From the NCBI RefSeq assembly GCF_029168945.1, contig NC_083605.1:36159280-36223279 (forward strand): a stretch of DNA of 64,000 nucleotides. Direction: 5' to 3'. Made by a program: the position numbers and the translations under genes. The notes beneath the pieces were generated by a model. That model was not told where the DNA came from. It saw only the letters and a program-made list of their open reading frames with translations, and searched no databases. Position 1 is the first letter of the stretch. Each line of letters begins with the position of its first letter. The DNA is from Cannabis sativa (taxonomy: Eukaryota > Streptophyta > Magnoliopsida > Rosales > Cannabaceae). Positions 10,331 through 21,039 of the stretch are shown one piece after another.

Positions 10331-11476
10331 CTAAGACTGCGCCATCGCCGCCTCAGAGACAGCTAGGTACACAAAGAGGTTTTCGTTATCTTTTGGCTTT
10401 GATAATAGTGGAGGGCTAGTCAGGTATTGCTTTAATTTGTCCAACGCTTCTTCACACTCGGCTGTCCATTCGAATGTCTTTGATTTTCTAAGTGTGTTGA
10501 AGAAAGAGTGGCATCGCTCGGAAGACTTTGAGATGAATCGGCCTAGCGCAGCGATTCGGCCTGTTAGTTTTTGGACATCTTTGATGCATGTTGGTGAGGG
10601 GATCCTTAGGATTGAATCAATCTGAGCTGGGTTGGCTTCGATCCCTCGTTGTGTCACCAAGTAGCCTAAGAACTTGCCTGCAGTTACACCAAAAGAACAC
10701 TTAGTAGGATTTAACTTCATGTTATATTTTCTAAGTATTTCAAAAGATTGTTTTAAATGATTGATGTGCTCTTCTGCAACTAGTGATTTCACTAGCATGT
10801 CGTCGATGTAGACTTCTATGGTCTTTCCCAGGTGGTCAGCAAACATCTTGTTCACGAGGCGTTGGTAGGTTGCTCCTGCATTCTTCGATCCGAACGGCAT
10901 CACCTTGTAACAAAAGATTCCTAGGTTGGTCATGAAAGCTGTCTTCTCCTGGTCTTCTGGATGCATAAGGATCTGGTTATATCCTGAGAAAGCATCCATG
11001 AAGCTAAGGAGTTCGTGTCCTGCTGTGGCGTCTACCAGCATGTCAATATGTGGTAATGGAAATGAGTCTTTTGGGCACGCCTTGTTGAGGTCTGTAAAAT
11101 CGATGCAGACCCTCCACTTGCCATTTTTCTTTTTCACAATCACTACGTTTGCCAGCCAGTCTGGGTACTGGACTTCTCTTATAAACCCGTTCTCGATTAA
11201 CTTCTGGACTTCTTCATTTATTGCTTGGTTTCTCTCAGGGGCAAACTTTCTTCTCTTTTGTCTCCTGGGTGGGTAATTTGGATCTACCTGTAACCTGTGG
11301 ACAATAATCTCAGGGTTAATACCGGTCATATCCGCATGGGACCAAGCAAATTGATCATGGTTAGCAATCAAAAATTCAATAAGTTTAGATCTCATGTCGG
11401 GGTCCAGCTGGGCTCCGATTTGGACTTTGTGGTCTGGGAAGTCTGGATGGATTTGGACTTCGTCTAGCTCCTCCAC
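10331..11476 (-). pseudogene. Reverse transcriptase domain, retrotransposon copy 1
   Basis: Ty3/Gypsy RT with the catalytic YIDDMLVKS motif, the upstream WRVCIDFTDLNKACPKDS block, SFMDAFSGYNQI and VMPFGSKNAGATYQRLVN. Unlike unit 2, the finger region is complete (41 codons more). The frame continues in phase upstream across a private TAA (11492-11494) to the TAG at 11525-11527, beyond which lies gag-protease. It ends at a frameshift into a stop at 10331. No ATG is present at 11474-11476 (GTG instead), consistent with expression as part of a longer polyprotein. Confidence 0.92.
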
Positions 11477-11518
11477 ATTAGGTTGGTCAGATTAGGAGTT
11501 GGGTAGCTCTCGCTGCTG

Positions 11519-11527
11519 TAATTGCTA
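11519..11527 (-). promoter_or_regulatory. Candidate readthrough stop TAG-CAA-TTA between gag-protease and pol, copy 1
   Basis: On the minus strand the protease frame ends at TAG followed by CAATTA, which fits the plant-virus type I readthrough context (stop plus CARYYA). The pol frame follows in the same phase, 17 codons further to the GTG at 11474-11476. The same nine bases occur in unit 2. Whether readthrough occurs is inference. Confidence 0.5.
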
Positions 11528-12255
11528 TGACTGTGCTGGTTTTGCCTTCATGGTGGTTCGGTAGCATTCTCTTGAATCTTTCTGCTCCCCTCTAATTTCT
11601 TTCGGCCCCCATTTGGTTGGAAACCTTAAAGCTTGGTGGTAAGTTGAAGGTACAGCTTCCATCTCATGGATCCATGGCCTGCCGAGGATGACGTTGTAGG
11701 CAGAAGGGGAGTCAATCACCAGGAACTCCGGTGCACAAGTTGACTCCTTCAGCATACACAGGCAGCTCGATCTCTCCCGAGGTATTTTTCTGTTCACCAC
11801 TAAATCCAATTAGGACAGTTGTCTTCCTCACAATTTTGGATTCGTCAATTCCCATTTCCCTGAGAGCACTCAAAAAAAGGATGTTAGCTGAACTGCCATT
11901 ATCGACAAGTATACGTTTAGTCAAATAGTTAGCTATATAAAGTGAAATAACAAGAGCATCATGATGAGGGTTAAGAAGCCTAGTTGATTCTGATGTCGTG
12001 AAGCTGATGGTTTGCTCCGGTAAGGAAGATGTTCTGCTGGTCTCCCCTTTGGTCCAGTTAGCCTGACGTGCATGTTTCTTTGCAGCTGACTGGGTGACTC
12101 CACTTACTTTTGAGCCACCTGTTATTACGTTGACCGTTCTCTCATGAACAGGTGGCCTGGGCGGTGTTATGTCCCTCTGGTTGTCTATCGTGTCCCTCTG
12201 ACCCTGGTAAGTCTTCTTTCCTTTGTCGGTGAGGTGGTCGACTAAGTGGCCCCGG
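11525..12255 (-). pseudogene. Protease and gag C-terminal remnant, retrotransposon copy 1
   Basis: Contains the aspartic protease motif in [14 protein letters not shown] (D-N-G in place of the commoner D-T/S-G) and the downstream [11 protein letters not shown] block. A one-base insertion near 11727 shifts frame between these parts relative to unit 2. The upstream edge at about 12255 is a deletion junction straight into LTR sequence, so the capsid-like part of gag and the start codon are gone. Confidence 0.88.
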
Positions 12256-12753
12256 ACGGATGAGTGGACAAGCGGACAGACGGACTAAAAGAGTAACTCC
12301 GATGGTGAGGCTTAAGAGAAAAGCTTAGAAAAAACGACTGTCTGCTTGAGTCAGTGAGTAGTGTGAGTATCGAATGTGTTCTCTCCAGCGTCTATCGTAT
12401 GGTTCCTTTTATCGTGGTTCTCAGTGTTGTTGCCCTCTGTCCACGTCACCCGTTGGACTCGTTCAAATTGGTTACTTCCCTAATTATTAGGGAGTAGTAA
12501 CCGTCTTCTTGACTGGTTCCATATTAACTTGATTTCACCCGTTTGGCTGACTGGCCGGGCTCAAACCCGGTTGCGGGACGATCCGGCTTGTGGCCCATAG
12601 GCTCACTCGTTAGTCTATTTCAAGGCCTAGCGAGTCCGTCTGACTGTCTTATTGGGCCCAATATTGTTGGATCCATTATTGATGGGCTCGTCTGACTTGC
12701 ATATTGGACTTCTCAAAAATATCATAAATATTAAGCAAATTTTTACCTCTACA
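12256..12753 (-). repeat. Partial 5' LTR of retrotransposon copy 1
   Basis: It begins inside the LTR at GGACGGATGAGTGGACAAGC and runs to the CCTCTACA terminus, followed by the GATAA target duplication at 12754-12758. About 190 bp of the LTR plus PBS and gag are missing. The join shares CCG with both parental sites, typical of end joining with microhomology. Confidence 0.9.
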
Positions 12754-12792
12754 GATAATAAGAGTCATAAATTCTTACATAGATCACAAAAC

Positions 12793-13320
12793 TTTGTTGG
12801 CTTGAATCTACTGCTTGACGACCAGTTATGAGCTCGAGCAGTAAAACTCCATAAGCAAAGACATTTACTTCTCATCTTTAATTCCATGCATGAAGTATCC
12901 TGGTGCCAAATATTTAAAACCATTTGAAAAAAGAACAAATCGATAAACTAAATAATTTATAGAACAAAACAAATTAATTGAAGAAAGAAAGGGTAGTAAT
13001 AAAAAGTGTTTGCAAACCCGAATGTGCCTTCAATTGGGAAAACAATATGGTGAGTCTATTTTTCCAGTAAGACATTTAGAAGTCCAAAATAAAAAATCTG
13101 CATTAATTATTACTATACAACAACAAAATCAATTTAAAAAAACAAATGAATTTACTTAAAGGGTTGTGCATTGGATTGGATTTGAATGGGTGAGATAATG
13201 AAATGAAAGTACCTGAGCCTCGTAATCTTGGGTGAGTAGTATGTTAGAGGCCTCAATATCTCTATGAAATATTCATCTTTGGCAACCCTGATGTAGATAT
13301 TACAATCCTTGTGCTACCCC
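12793..13320 (-). pseudogene. Receptor-like cytoplasmic kinase fragment, copy 1
   Basis: Three exon-like pieces on the minus strand give consecutive kinase subdomains. At 13320-13213: VGVAQGL, a stop, YLHQGCQR, a stop, IFHRDIEASNILLTQDYEAQ, ending in a GT donor (the HRD catalytic loop). At about 13070-13017: THHIVFPIEGTFG (activation segment). At about 12920-12793: YLAPGYFMHGIKDEK, then after a frame change DVFAYGVLLLELITGRQAV. This arrangement matches plant RLCKs of the RBK type; the APE Glu is Gly here. DFG, the N-lobe and the C-terminus are missing, and in-frame stops are present, so it is dead. The fragment is shared by all three units. The GATAA retrotransposon insertion lies just downstream. 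Confidence 0.75.
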
Positions 13321-15369
13321 AACTGAAATATTCATCTATGGCAGCCCTTGATGTAGATATTTTCCATTTCAATTGAAATATATACAGATTGTATTATTTA
13401 TTTTAACAAAGAAATTTGTAAAACAACATTGTGTAAAATTTGGCCATGGAAATAATCGTAGTATGAATGGATACTTACTCGACGAGGCTCCGATACTCAA
13501 TAGGACCAATCGACAATCCACTCAATCAAAACCCAATTCTGAATTAAGAATCAGACCAATCAACTGGTCAATTGAATGGACTTTAAACTAATCACATTTC
13601 ACCTAGAACGGTGAAGCTCTAAGCATCGAGACCATTCTGATGTTCAATAGGACCAATCGACAACAGATCAATTCTAAATCAAGAATTGAACCAATCAACT
13701 GCTCAATCGTATCGACTTCAAACTTATAAATAATTGAACCTAAAACTTAAAATCAAATTTAAAATCTTACCTTGCTAATGGAGGTGACGGTGGAGGCTGA
13801 GGAACGGCTTCGTGTGGTGGCGTAGAATAGAGAAAGGTCGAGCTTCGGTGGTTTCAATTCTTCTTTGGCCAGGGCTTTATCGTTGTCCCTCAATTCCTCA
13901 AACAGAGGATTCAGAAGCTTCACTCTCCGTATCAAATCCCCGTTGTTTTCTTTTTAACTTTATTTTTTTCCTCTTGTTTTATAATTTCCCTCACTTTAAA
14001 TGTGTTTTTACTCGTATCAAATATCAGTTAAGCTTCACTCTCCGTGATTTTGTTTAATAAATTATAATATTTAGATACACATAATAATAATCTCACCTAA
14101 TAACTAATAATATTTTTTATATAATTTTTTAATTGTATCACTTTCAACTAAAATAGAAAAAAACTGACATAAAATTTAGTATATGTGTCTTGCACGTAGC
14201 TTTTTGCGAGTATACATATATACACCAGGGAGCTATAACATATTGTATATATGTATATATTTCATAGAAAGATGAGGGAGCCATGGCCCCTGTATAGCAG
14301 AACATCCCTCCGCCCCTACCCTTAACTATGTCTAATCCAATTATATTACTCAGTGCATAAAAAAATAAATGAAGAAGATAAATCGTATTGTTATTATACA
14401 GTAAAAACAATAAAAAAAATATTTTGATAGAATATTTTATTTTATTAGTAGAAATTAATAAATATCAATACAATCTATGATGTCTATAGCATATTATACT
14501 TACTTTTTTTATTTTCTCCCCAAAATCCCATAAGAAAATGAATGAATGTTTTGGAGAAGAAACTAAAAAAAGATATTTGATTATGAAAGATATTTAATAA
14601 ATTAATATTATAAAATGTAAGTTTATATATATACTTGAATTTTTATAACGTTGGAGGTTAATTAATAAAAGACTTTTGATATTTTTGAAAAGAGAAAAGT
14701 TAGCCATTAATATGGAGAGAGAATACCAATTCTGTTAGTTTAACTGTTAAAATTAACATAATTTTTTATTAAATAATTAAATTAAATTAATGAGGTGACT
14801 GTAATTAATTGGTGGGACAGAATAGAGACCGTTGATGACAGATGATTTTTTTCCCTTATTTGAAAGAACTTCATGCACTAACATATTCAAGGAACGAGAG
14901 ATACCCAGAAAATGATAATGCAAACAATTATGATCTTGTCAATGATAAATTCTGCATTAAACTTTTAAAACTACAAAGTTTTAACTAATTGTTTCACTGA
15001 TGTCATAACCAATATCTCTATTAGAAAATTGATTACTGGATATATTATCTACAAACTTCTCTCCCCATAACAAGAATCCCAAACAAGAATTCCCAAATCG
15101 TAAAGGCTTTTCCAAAGGCTGGTTGTTTAATATATTTCCACCAAATTTCCATGAGCCAATCAAAAATTTATAATTGGAAAAAGTAAGGGTAACAACAATT
15201 ACAGTCAACTCTTTTTTTAACAGTTTAATTTATAAATTAATATTTTTTTTAATAGTTTCATTCATTCGGGAATAAAAAAGAATACAAAGAATGAGATTTG
15301 AAATATAAGATGACTTCTATATCATCAGGTTAAAATAAAAAATATTAATTTCAAAAAAATAATTAGTAA
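13321..15369. other. Noncoding stretch with small repeats; deletion point near 14030
   Basis: Includes a partial second copy of the YLHQGC-encoding segment (about 13300-13365) and imperfect repeats built on GACCAATCGACAA (13500-13690). Near 14030 unit 1 jumps from sequence like 51870 to sequence like 53315 of unit 3, so about 1.4 kb is missing here. 14048-15369 matches 53315-54645. A 75-codon minus frame at 14981-15208 is identical in unit 3 but shows no recognisable domain. Confidence 0.55.
13775..13932 (-). other. Candidate exon remnant conserved in three units
   Basis: On the minus strand about 53 codons are open, containing EELRDNDKALAKEELKPP, and end in ISK followed by GTAAG, a plausible splice donor. 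The same stretch is in units 2 (about 39546-39703) and 3 (about 51609-51766). There is no ATG, and I do not recognise the protein. It could be a first exon of the kinase gene or an unrelated fragment. Confidence 0.3.
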
Positions 15370-15499
15370 ATATCATTCCTTTGATCAAATTTAATGGTTA
15401 ATAATTAAATACCGTGTATTTGATTTTATTAAGTTTATAAATATTTTCGATTAATTAATTAAAATTATATATCTATTTTTTAAATTATTTTAAGTATAA
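15370..15499. repeat. 130-bp direct repeat, left copy, flanking the 5.5-kb insert
   Basis: Starts ATATCATTCCTTTGATCAAA and ends TTTTAAGTATAA. It recurs at 21040-21321, where a small retroposed insert splits it. Unit 3 has a single version at about 54648. Between the two copies lies sequence found only in unit 1. Confidence 0.8.
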
Positions 15500-16880
15500 C
15501 TTTATTACATCTAAACTTTACTTTTTTATCTCCAGGTACAAAAATAAACAAAAATAGAAAAGTAAACTTTCTTTTTTCAAAAATACGGTCTCTACATGAG
15601 ACTTTCCCAAAATAGTTTCTCCCAAAAGTTTTAGATCTGAAATCAACATGAACATGAATCACCTCCAAAAAATCTTAGATCTCCTCCATAATCGACGTAT
15701 TCTCCAAACAACACCACTAAAGATGTAGAAATTTTTGTCGAACACCATGAACGCCGGCGGAAAGCTTTTTGTCGATCACCATTAACGCCGGTAAGAAATT
15801 TTGATTCGATATTCAGTTATGGCAGCGCGACCAACGATCAGAGATCTCTATGAGAAGCCAACGAAATAAGATCAACAACTGAGAGGAGATGCCCATGAAC
15901 ATTTACCCAAAAAGATTGGGTTTTTCTTTACTTTCTTTTTTCTATTTTTTCTTTTTAGAAAAATAATAAATCTGATATTATTAATTGTGTTTACTTTAAT
16001 TGTTTTCTAATCTATTATTATTAACGTTATTCAGTTGATTCACATATATTAGTTGTTTTTGTTAATATATTGTTATTGTTTTTCGGTGTTTTTTGAAAAT
16101 CTAGAATGAAAACCATGTAAATTGATTTTTTTAGGTAGTATAATGAGAATATTGAGTTTGTGTTAAAATTTCAAAATAAAATTATGTTGTTTTAGCGTTG
16201 TTTTTATGTTTTCTTTTTGTTGTTGTCCATGGTTGTGAAATAACAAATGTATAAATAACACAATAACAATAATAAAATAATGACGAATATAACTTTATTA
16301 TTTAGAACAATAAATAATGAAATAAAGAAATAATTAATTTTAATAGTATGATCAACTTTTCTTAAATTTTCAACGAAAAATTAAAAATAACTCGGAAGAA
16401 TTTGACAAATAAACATACAAGGTACCAATATTTTAAATATTTTTTTCGTAATCAGGTTGTAATTTAGTATTTCTGAACTATTTCAAAGCAAATTCATACT
16501 GAAAATTAGTTTATACGAATAAATTGGTGCAAATAATTTAAATTTGAAAAAAAAATAGTGATTCATTTAAGGTCATTTACTGATTACTGTCATATAATAG
16601 TTATTTATAAGTTGTTCTCATGTATTAAACTGGTTGCTTAACAATATAGAAAAATTAATACACTAGTTTTAGGCATGAAACCTTTGTAAATTTTAGTACA
16701 GAGCAATGATCATTGGGATGACAACAACCACTATGTTGATTACGAATTAAGTGGAGAATTAATATCAAGAGATTGTACTTTTGCTAAACTAGTGCATATA
16801 ATGATGGAGAAACTAAAATGAAACCATAAAACAACTCAAATACAACTGAAATACCAACTGAAGGAAGGCTGTCAACTACT

Positions 16881-17387
16881 CCAAATCAAGGATGACAAAA
16901 GTCTGTTGTTTTACATAAAGTTATTAACCAATGAAACTGATTTCACACAGTATTCGTTGTGTGTGAACACATTCAACAACACAGAAACACAATCCTTTTT
17001 GGCAACTACCCAAACAATGGTGTGCAACAATGTGATAATGACAAAAAGTGACAATCACTCAGTACACTCAGATGTGCAACAGCCTGACAACAACACAACA
17101 ACAACAACTAAATAACTTTTATCTGCTCCAAGGAGGGAATCAGTTTCAAAAAAAATTATTTTAACATGAACATATTTTATTTACCATACTTCAAAATCTT
17201 AGTTGCTTCTTAGGCAACCACTCTAAATTAAAGATGACAAAAGTCTGTTGTTTTATGCAATCTAATTTGGAAGCTACCCAAACAATGGAGTGCAACAATG
17301 TGATAATGACAAAAAGTGACAATCACCAGTATACTCACAGTGCAGCAACCTGATAACAACACAACAACAACAATTAAAAAACTTTTA
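16881..17387. repeat. Direct duplication of a ~200-bp block, second copy hit by a MULE
   Basis: GATGACAAAAGTCTGTTGTT and GTGATAATGACAAAAAGTGA occur in the same order at 16890-17110 and 17230-17380, each followed by AACAACACAACAACAACAA and AACTTTTA. In the second copy the Mutator-like element inserted at this last motif, and the block resumes at 19082. A 69-codon plus frame at 16906-17115 lies in it but has no recognisable domain. Confidence 0.7.
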
Positions 17388-17652
17388 GAGTAATTTGCGG
17401 CATATATACCTAAGTTTTACGCCGAGTAGCAGATAAATACTTAAGTCCTATTTTTGGCGGTAAAAATACCTTCTGTTAGGGTCTTGGAACTTTCGTAGGT
17501 ACCTGAACGTTAAGTGTCAGGTCATTACCTACATGGCATGTTGTGATTGGTCCAAGTGGATTTATTTTTATTTTTTATTTTAAATAATCATTTAATATTT
17601 TAAAAATTAATTTTAAATTGTAAAAAATTAAAAAAATATATTTTTTTCCTTT

Positions 17653-17693
<41 letters not shown>

Positions 17694-18735
17694 CGTCTTC
17701 TTCTTCGCACACCCGTTCATCTTGCTTCTTCAACCTATCGCCTCCTCCTTCTTCTTCTTCATCTTCCTCTTCTTGCTTCTAGCCCTAAAGCCTTAAAATC
17801 GAAACCACCTGCCTTCTCCCTCTCGCCTGGATTTTTGGACCCCGTTCTTCTTCTTCTTCGCACACCCGTATTCTTCTTCTTCTTCTTCTTCGTCTGGATT
17901 TCTGGACCCCGTGTTCTTCTTCTTCTGTGTCGATACCATGTTCTTCTTCTTCTTCTTCGTCTGGATTTACGGACCCCTTCAAGTCGCACACCCGGATCTG
18001 CGGGAACCAACCATGGGGTCATTGTTCTTCTCGATCCCTCATCGGCGTTGGCCTGCGAACTCCTCATCGACGCCTTCGTCCTCCTCACCATCGGAGCAGC
18101 CCTATTTCACCATAGCCCTATTTCACCATCGGCGTTGACTCAGTTGAGCATGAAAATACAAGGTGGTTTGTGCTTTTATTTTTGGGTTTGAGTTTTTATA
18201 TATGTTTATAGATTTGTGGTTTTGGCTTGATCATGGAGTTAATCTACCTCATTTAAGGGTTTCAAAATTAAAGTTTTGCTTAGATGTGATTGTTTAATTT
18301 GTATTTTGTTTGTAATATTTAGTTTTGATTTGGGATCCTAATATGAAATTTTGTTCTTGTCAAATTCTGGGTTTGTTTATGTTTACTGTATGTGTTAAAT
18401 AAATTTTGTATAGTTTATGAATATTTTGTTGAAGAATTTGGGTTTGTCAAAAATCAGAATTTATTTTGTTTAATTGATTGCATGGAGTAAGCTTATAAGT
18501 TTTCTATGATGGGTTTTGGTTTATGGGATTTGAAGAAGGACCTGGCTTGTGTGGATTCTTGAGTTGGTTTTTCTGTAAAATTTATTTGGTTGTGTGTAAT
18601 GAAAAAAAAAAAAAAAATATTTGGTTGTGTGTGGAAGGGAGTTGTTAGATTCAAAAGTGTGTCTGTGTAGTGAGGGTTTCATTTTGATTTTGATGAGAGA
18701 GAGAGAGAGCACTGAAGATGAAGAAGGAAGGAAGA

Positions 18736-18828
<93 letters not shown>

Positions 18829-19081
18829 AAAGGAAAAAAAATATTTTTTTATTTTTTAAAATTAATTTTTAAAATATTAAATAATTATTTAAAATAAAAA
18901 AAAATAAATCTATCTGGACCAATCACAATGTGCCATGTGGACACTAACTTGGCACATAACGGAGAGGTACCTACGGAAGTTCCAGAGTAGTGACGGAAGG
19001 TATTTTTACCGCCAAAAATAGGACTTAGGTATTTATCTGCTACTCGGCATAAAACTTAGGTATTTATGCCGCAAATTACTC
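17388..19081. mobile_element. Non-autonomous Mutator-like element with ~300-bp TIRs
   Basis: The ends are exact inverses (GAGTAATTTGCGGCAT on the left, ATGCCGCAAATTACTC on the right). The inverted match extends with scattered differences for about 300 bp on each side, up to and through a (CT)n tract on the left and an (AG)n tract on the right. The element is flanked by a perfect 9-bp duplication, AAACTTTTA (17379-17387 and 19082-19090), the size typical of Mutator-like elements. The 1-kb interior has CT-rich, TTC-rich sequence and then a GT-rich, intron-like stretch, but no transposase. The interior resembles the 5' end of a plant transcript, so a captured gene fragment is possible but unproven. 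Confidence 0.88.
18741..18826. repeat. (AG)43 microsatellite inside the MULE
   Basis: An uninterrupted AG run of 86 bp. It is mirrored by a (CT)n run at about 17655-17690, and the two are part of the opposing inverted ends. The unequal lengths indicate slippage after the element formed. Confidence 0.95.
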
Positions 19082-21039
19082 AAACTTTTATCTGGTTTAA
19101 GGGGGGATTTGTTTTAAAAGATGTTATTTTGGTTGATACTATGACTTTGACAGCAGAAACAACCGTAAAGCAACAAGAAAATAACCAAAAGCAAATTCCC
19201 GAAGATGTTGAATATTGAAAAATCTATAATTATTTGTTCATCAATTGATATTGTAACTAAATATTGTTAATAGCTAAAAAAAACTACTAACAATTATTAT
19301 CTTTTTTCTCTAAAAAATAAGACAAACATAATTATATAAATACTTAATGTATAAATTAAAAATACAATAATAATTGTTTTTCACGGTACTAAAATATATA
19401 AACAACTTAAATAAAATTATAATGTTCAATATCACGGCCAAGATATATGTAAAATTAACAACAAAGCAATGTTTCTTAAAAAATATTACTCTTCAATGCA
19501 TAACAAAATCCATGCACAATAACTTGAACCTTCTTGGAAGATTGAAACATTTTCGTGTACACTTTCAATGTATGTAACTCACTTCATTCTATCAAAGGAA
19601 TAGAAATAGATGACAAGCCTATTCTGATCAACATTTAAGTACATCATCACTGGAAGTCAAGTTTCTTGCATTCAACTGCAGTAGCAAAAACAACAAGATA
19701 AAAAATGAATGTATTTACAAAATAACATATAAACATCTTATAAACAACGCTAAAACAACGCTATATCAACATAATCATTGAACGCATTTACAAAATAACA
19801 TATAAACAACTTATAAACAACATGAACACAACACTATATCAAAAAAACATTAAAAATCTATAAATAAAAATTGACTAATTCATAAAACTAAAATGAACAA
19901 AAAAACAAAAGAATAGCAATATGAAAAGTTCAGCTTAAAGAAGAAGAAAAAATATAATTGAATATGTTCTCTTTCTTTATGTTAGTGAAAACTTAGTTCT
20001 TTTGGACATTTCACCAAACACATGGCATGGGTGTTTTTACACACGCACACACACAACTATAGAGCATTTTTTTGAACACTCTCAATGTGTTCAACTTACA
20101 CACGAAAGGAATAGAGATTGTCACAAAGCCTATTCTAATCAACTTGGAAGTACTTCAACACTAGGAACTAAGGTTTTTCCTTTCTATTGCAGTAGCAAAA
20201 CAATACGTATAAACAACTTATAAACAACGCATAAACAACTCTCTATCAAATTTATTGATAAATTGACTAATTCATAAAATTAGAAAGAACATAAATAACA
20301 TCAGAATAACAATATAAAAATCCCAGTTTGAAGAGGAATAAAAATTACAATAGCACAATTAAAGGTACCCTCTTTTTTTAGGCTAGTGATTAAGAATAAC
20401 TATGTTAGGCATTTCATCAAACACATGGAAGGTATGCTCTTATATACACATTAACAAAATATTCAGCTTAAAGAAGAAGAAGAAATTTACAAAATTTGAG
20501 GGCAAATGAGTAGAATCAATAATAAACAATCACACTACAACAATATTTTTATTAAACTTTCAAATCTAAACTTTTATTAATGTAATTTGAAAAGGAAAAA
20601 AAAAAGAAGAAGAATAAGAAAAGAACAACTTACAAATCGAAGCTTCAAAAAATATTAATAGCACTAAAAATAAGTTTGAAAAAGAGAGAGATGGCTTGAT
20701 CAAGAGGGAAATAAATCTGAAAAAAGTCTCTCTTTCTCCCTAGACCACAACATAGAAGGTTGAGTAGATGTTTTGCTTGACATCGAGGGCTGGGACAAGA
20801 GAGCTGGAGACGATCGAGAAAGGTTGGATGTGAGATGGAAATGGTGGAGATGGTTGCCTTTTGAAGTAGATATGTGTGAATAGGAGGAAGAAGGAAAAAT
20901 AGTATAATGTATAATTGTAAATATCAAACTTTGTAAATAGTATTAAAGAAAAAACCCCAAAGTAAAAAAGTAAAAAAAAAGATAAGGCAAGCATAAATGT
21001 TTAATATTGGAAAAAAAAGCCACTTAATGTAAATTTCTC

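Larger units (their letters stand above)
3498..12753 (-). mobile_element. Tat-lineage Ty3/Gypsy retrotransposon, copy 1 (gag and part of 5' LTR deleted)
   Basis: The element starts TGTAGAGG and ends CCTCTACA and is bounded by the 5-bp target duplication GATAA (3493-3497 and 12754-12758). Reading right to left: remnant of 5' LTR, protease remnant, RT, RNase H, integrase, then an antisense gene on the opposite strand, a 75-bp tandem repeat, a purine-rich tract next to the LTR and the 3' LTR. The antisense gene between integrase and 3' LTR marks the Tat group. A deletion with CCG at its join (near 12255) removed gag, the PBS and about 190 bp of the 5' LTR. Each pol domain also carries private frameshifts. 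The same insertion exists at 26876-38524. Confidence 0.92.
15500..21039. other. 5.5-kb insert unique to unit 1, mostly noncoding
   Basis: Absent from units 2 and 3 and bounded by 130-bp direct repeats. It contains no recognised transposase, RT or helicase. Content: an AT-rich left part with a short GC-richer patch (15730-15900), a roughly 350-bp duplication around 16880-17380 interrupted by a Mutator-like element, two diverged copies of a roughly 250-bp block at about 19545-19800 and 20060-20260, and a purine-rich end near 20600-20720. Segments with AACAACGC near 19750 have inverted counterparts near 16190, hinting at long degraded inverted repeats. It could be a non-autonomous element; the class is unknown. 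Confidence 0.6.

Noticed and set aside
13373..13591. 72-codon plus-strand frame repeated in all three units (39144-39362, 51211-51429)
   Set aside because: Conservation is explained by the segmental duplication. Composition is AT-rich and motif-free, and the frame overlaps noncoding repeats of GACCAATCGACAA.
17759..18191. Several overlapping Arg/Glu- or Phe/Ser-rich frames in the MULE interior
   Set aside because: All come from TTC-type low-complexity sequence read in different frames and strands; none has a domain or conserved start.
18621..18872. 83-codon frame rich in Arg-Glu repeats
   Set aside because: It is the translation of the (AG)n microsatellite.
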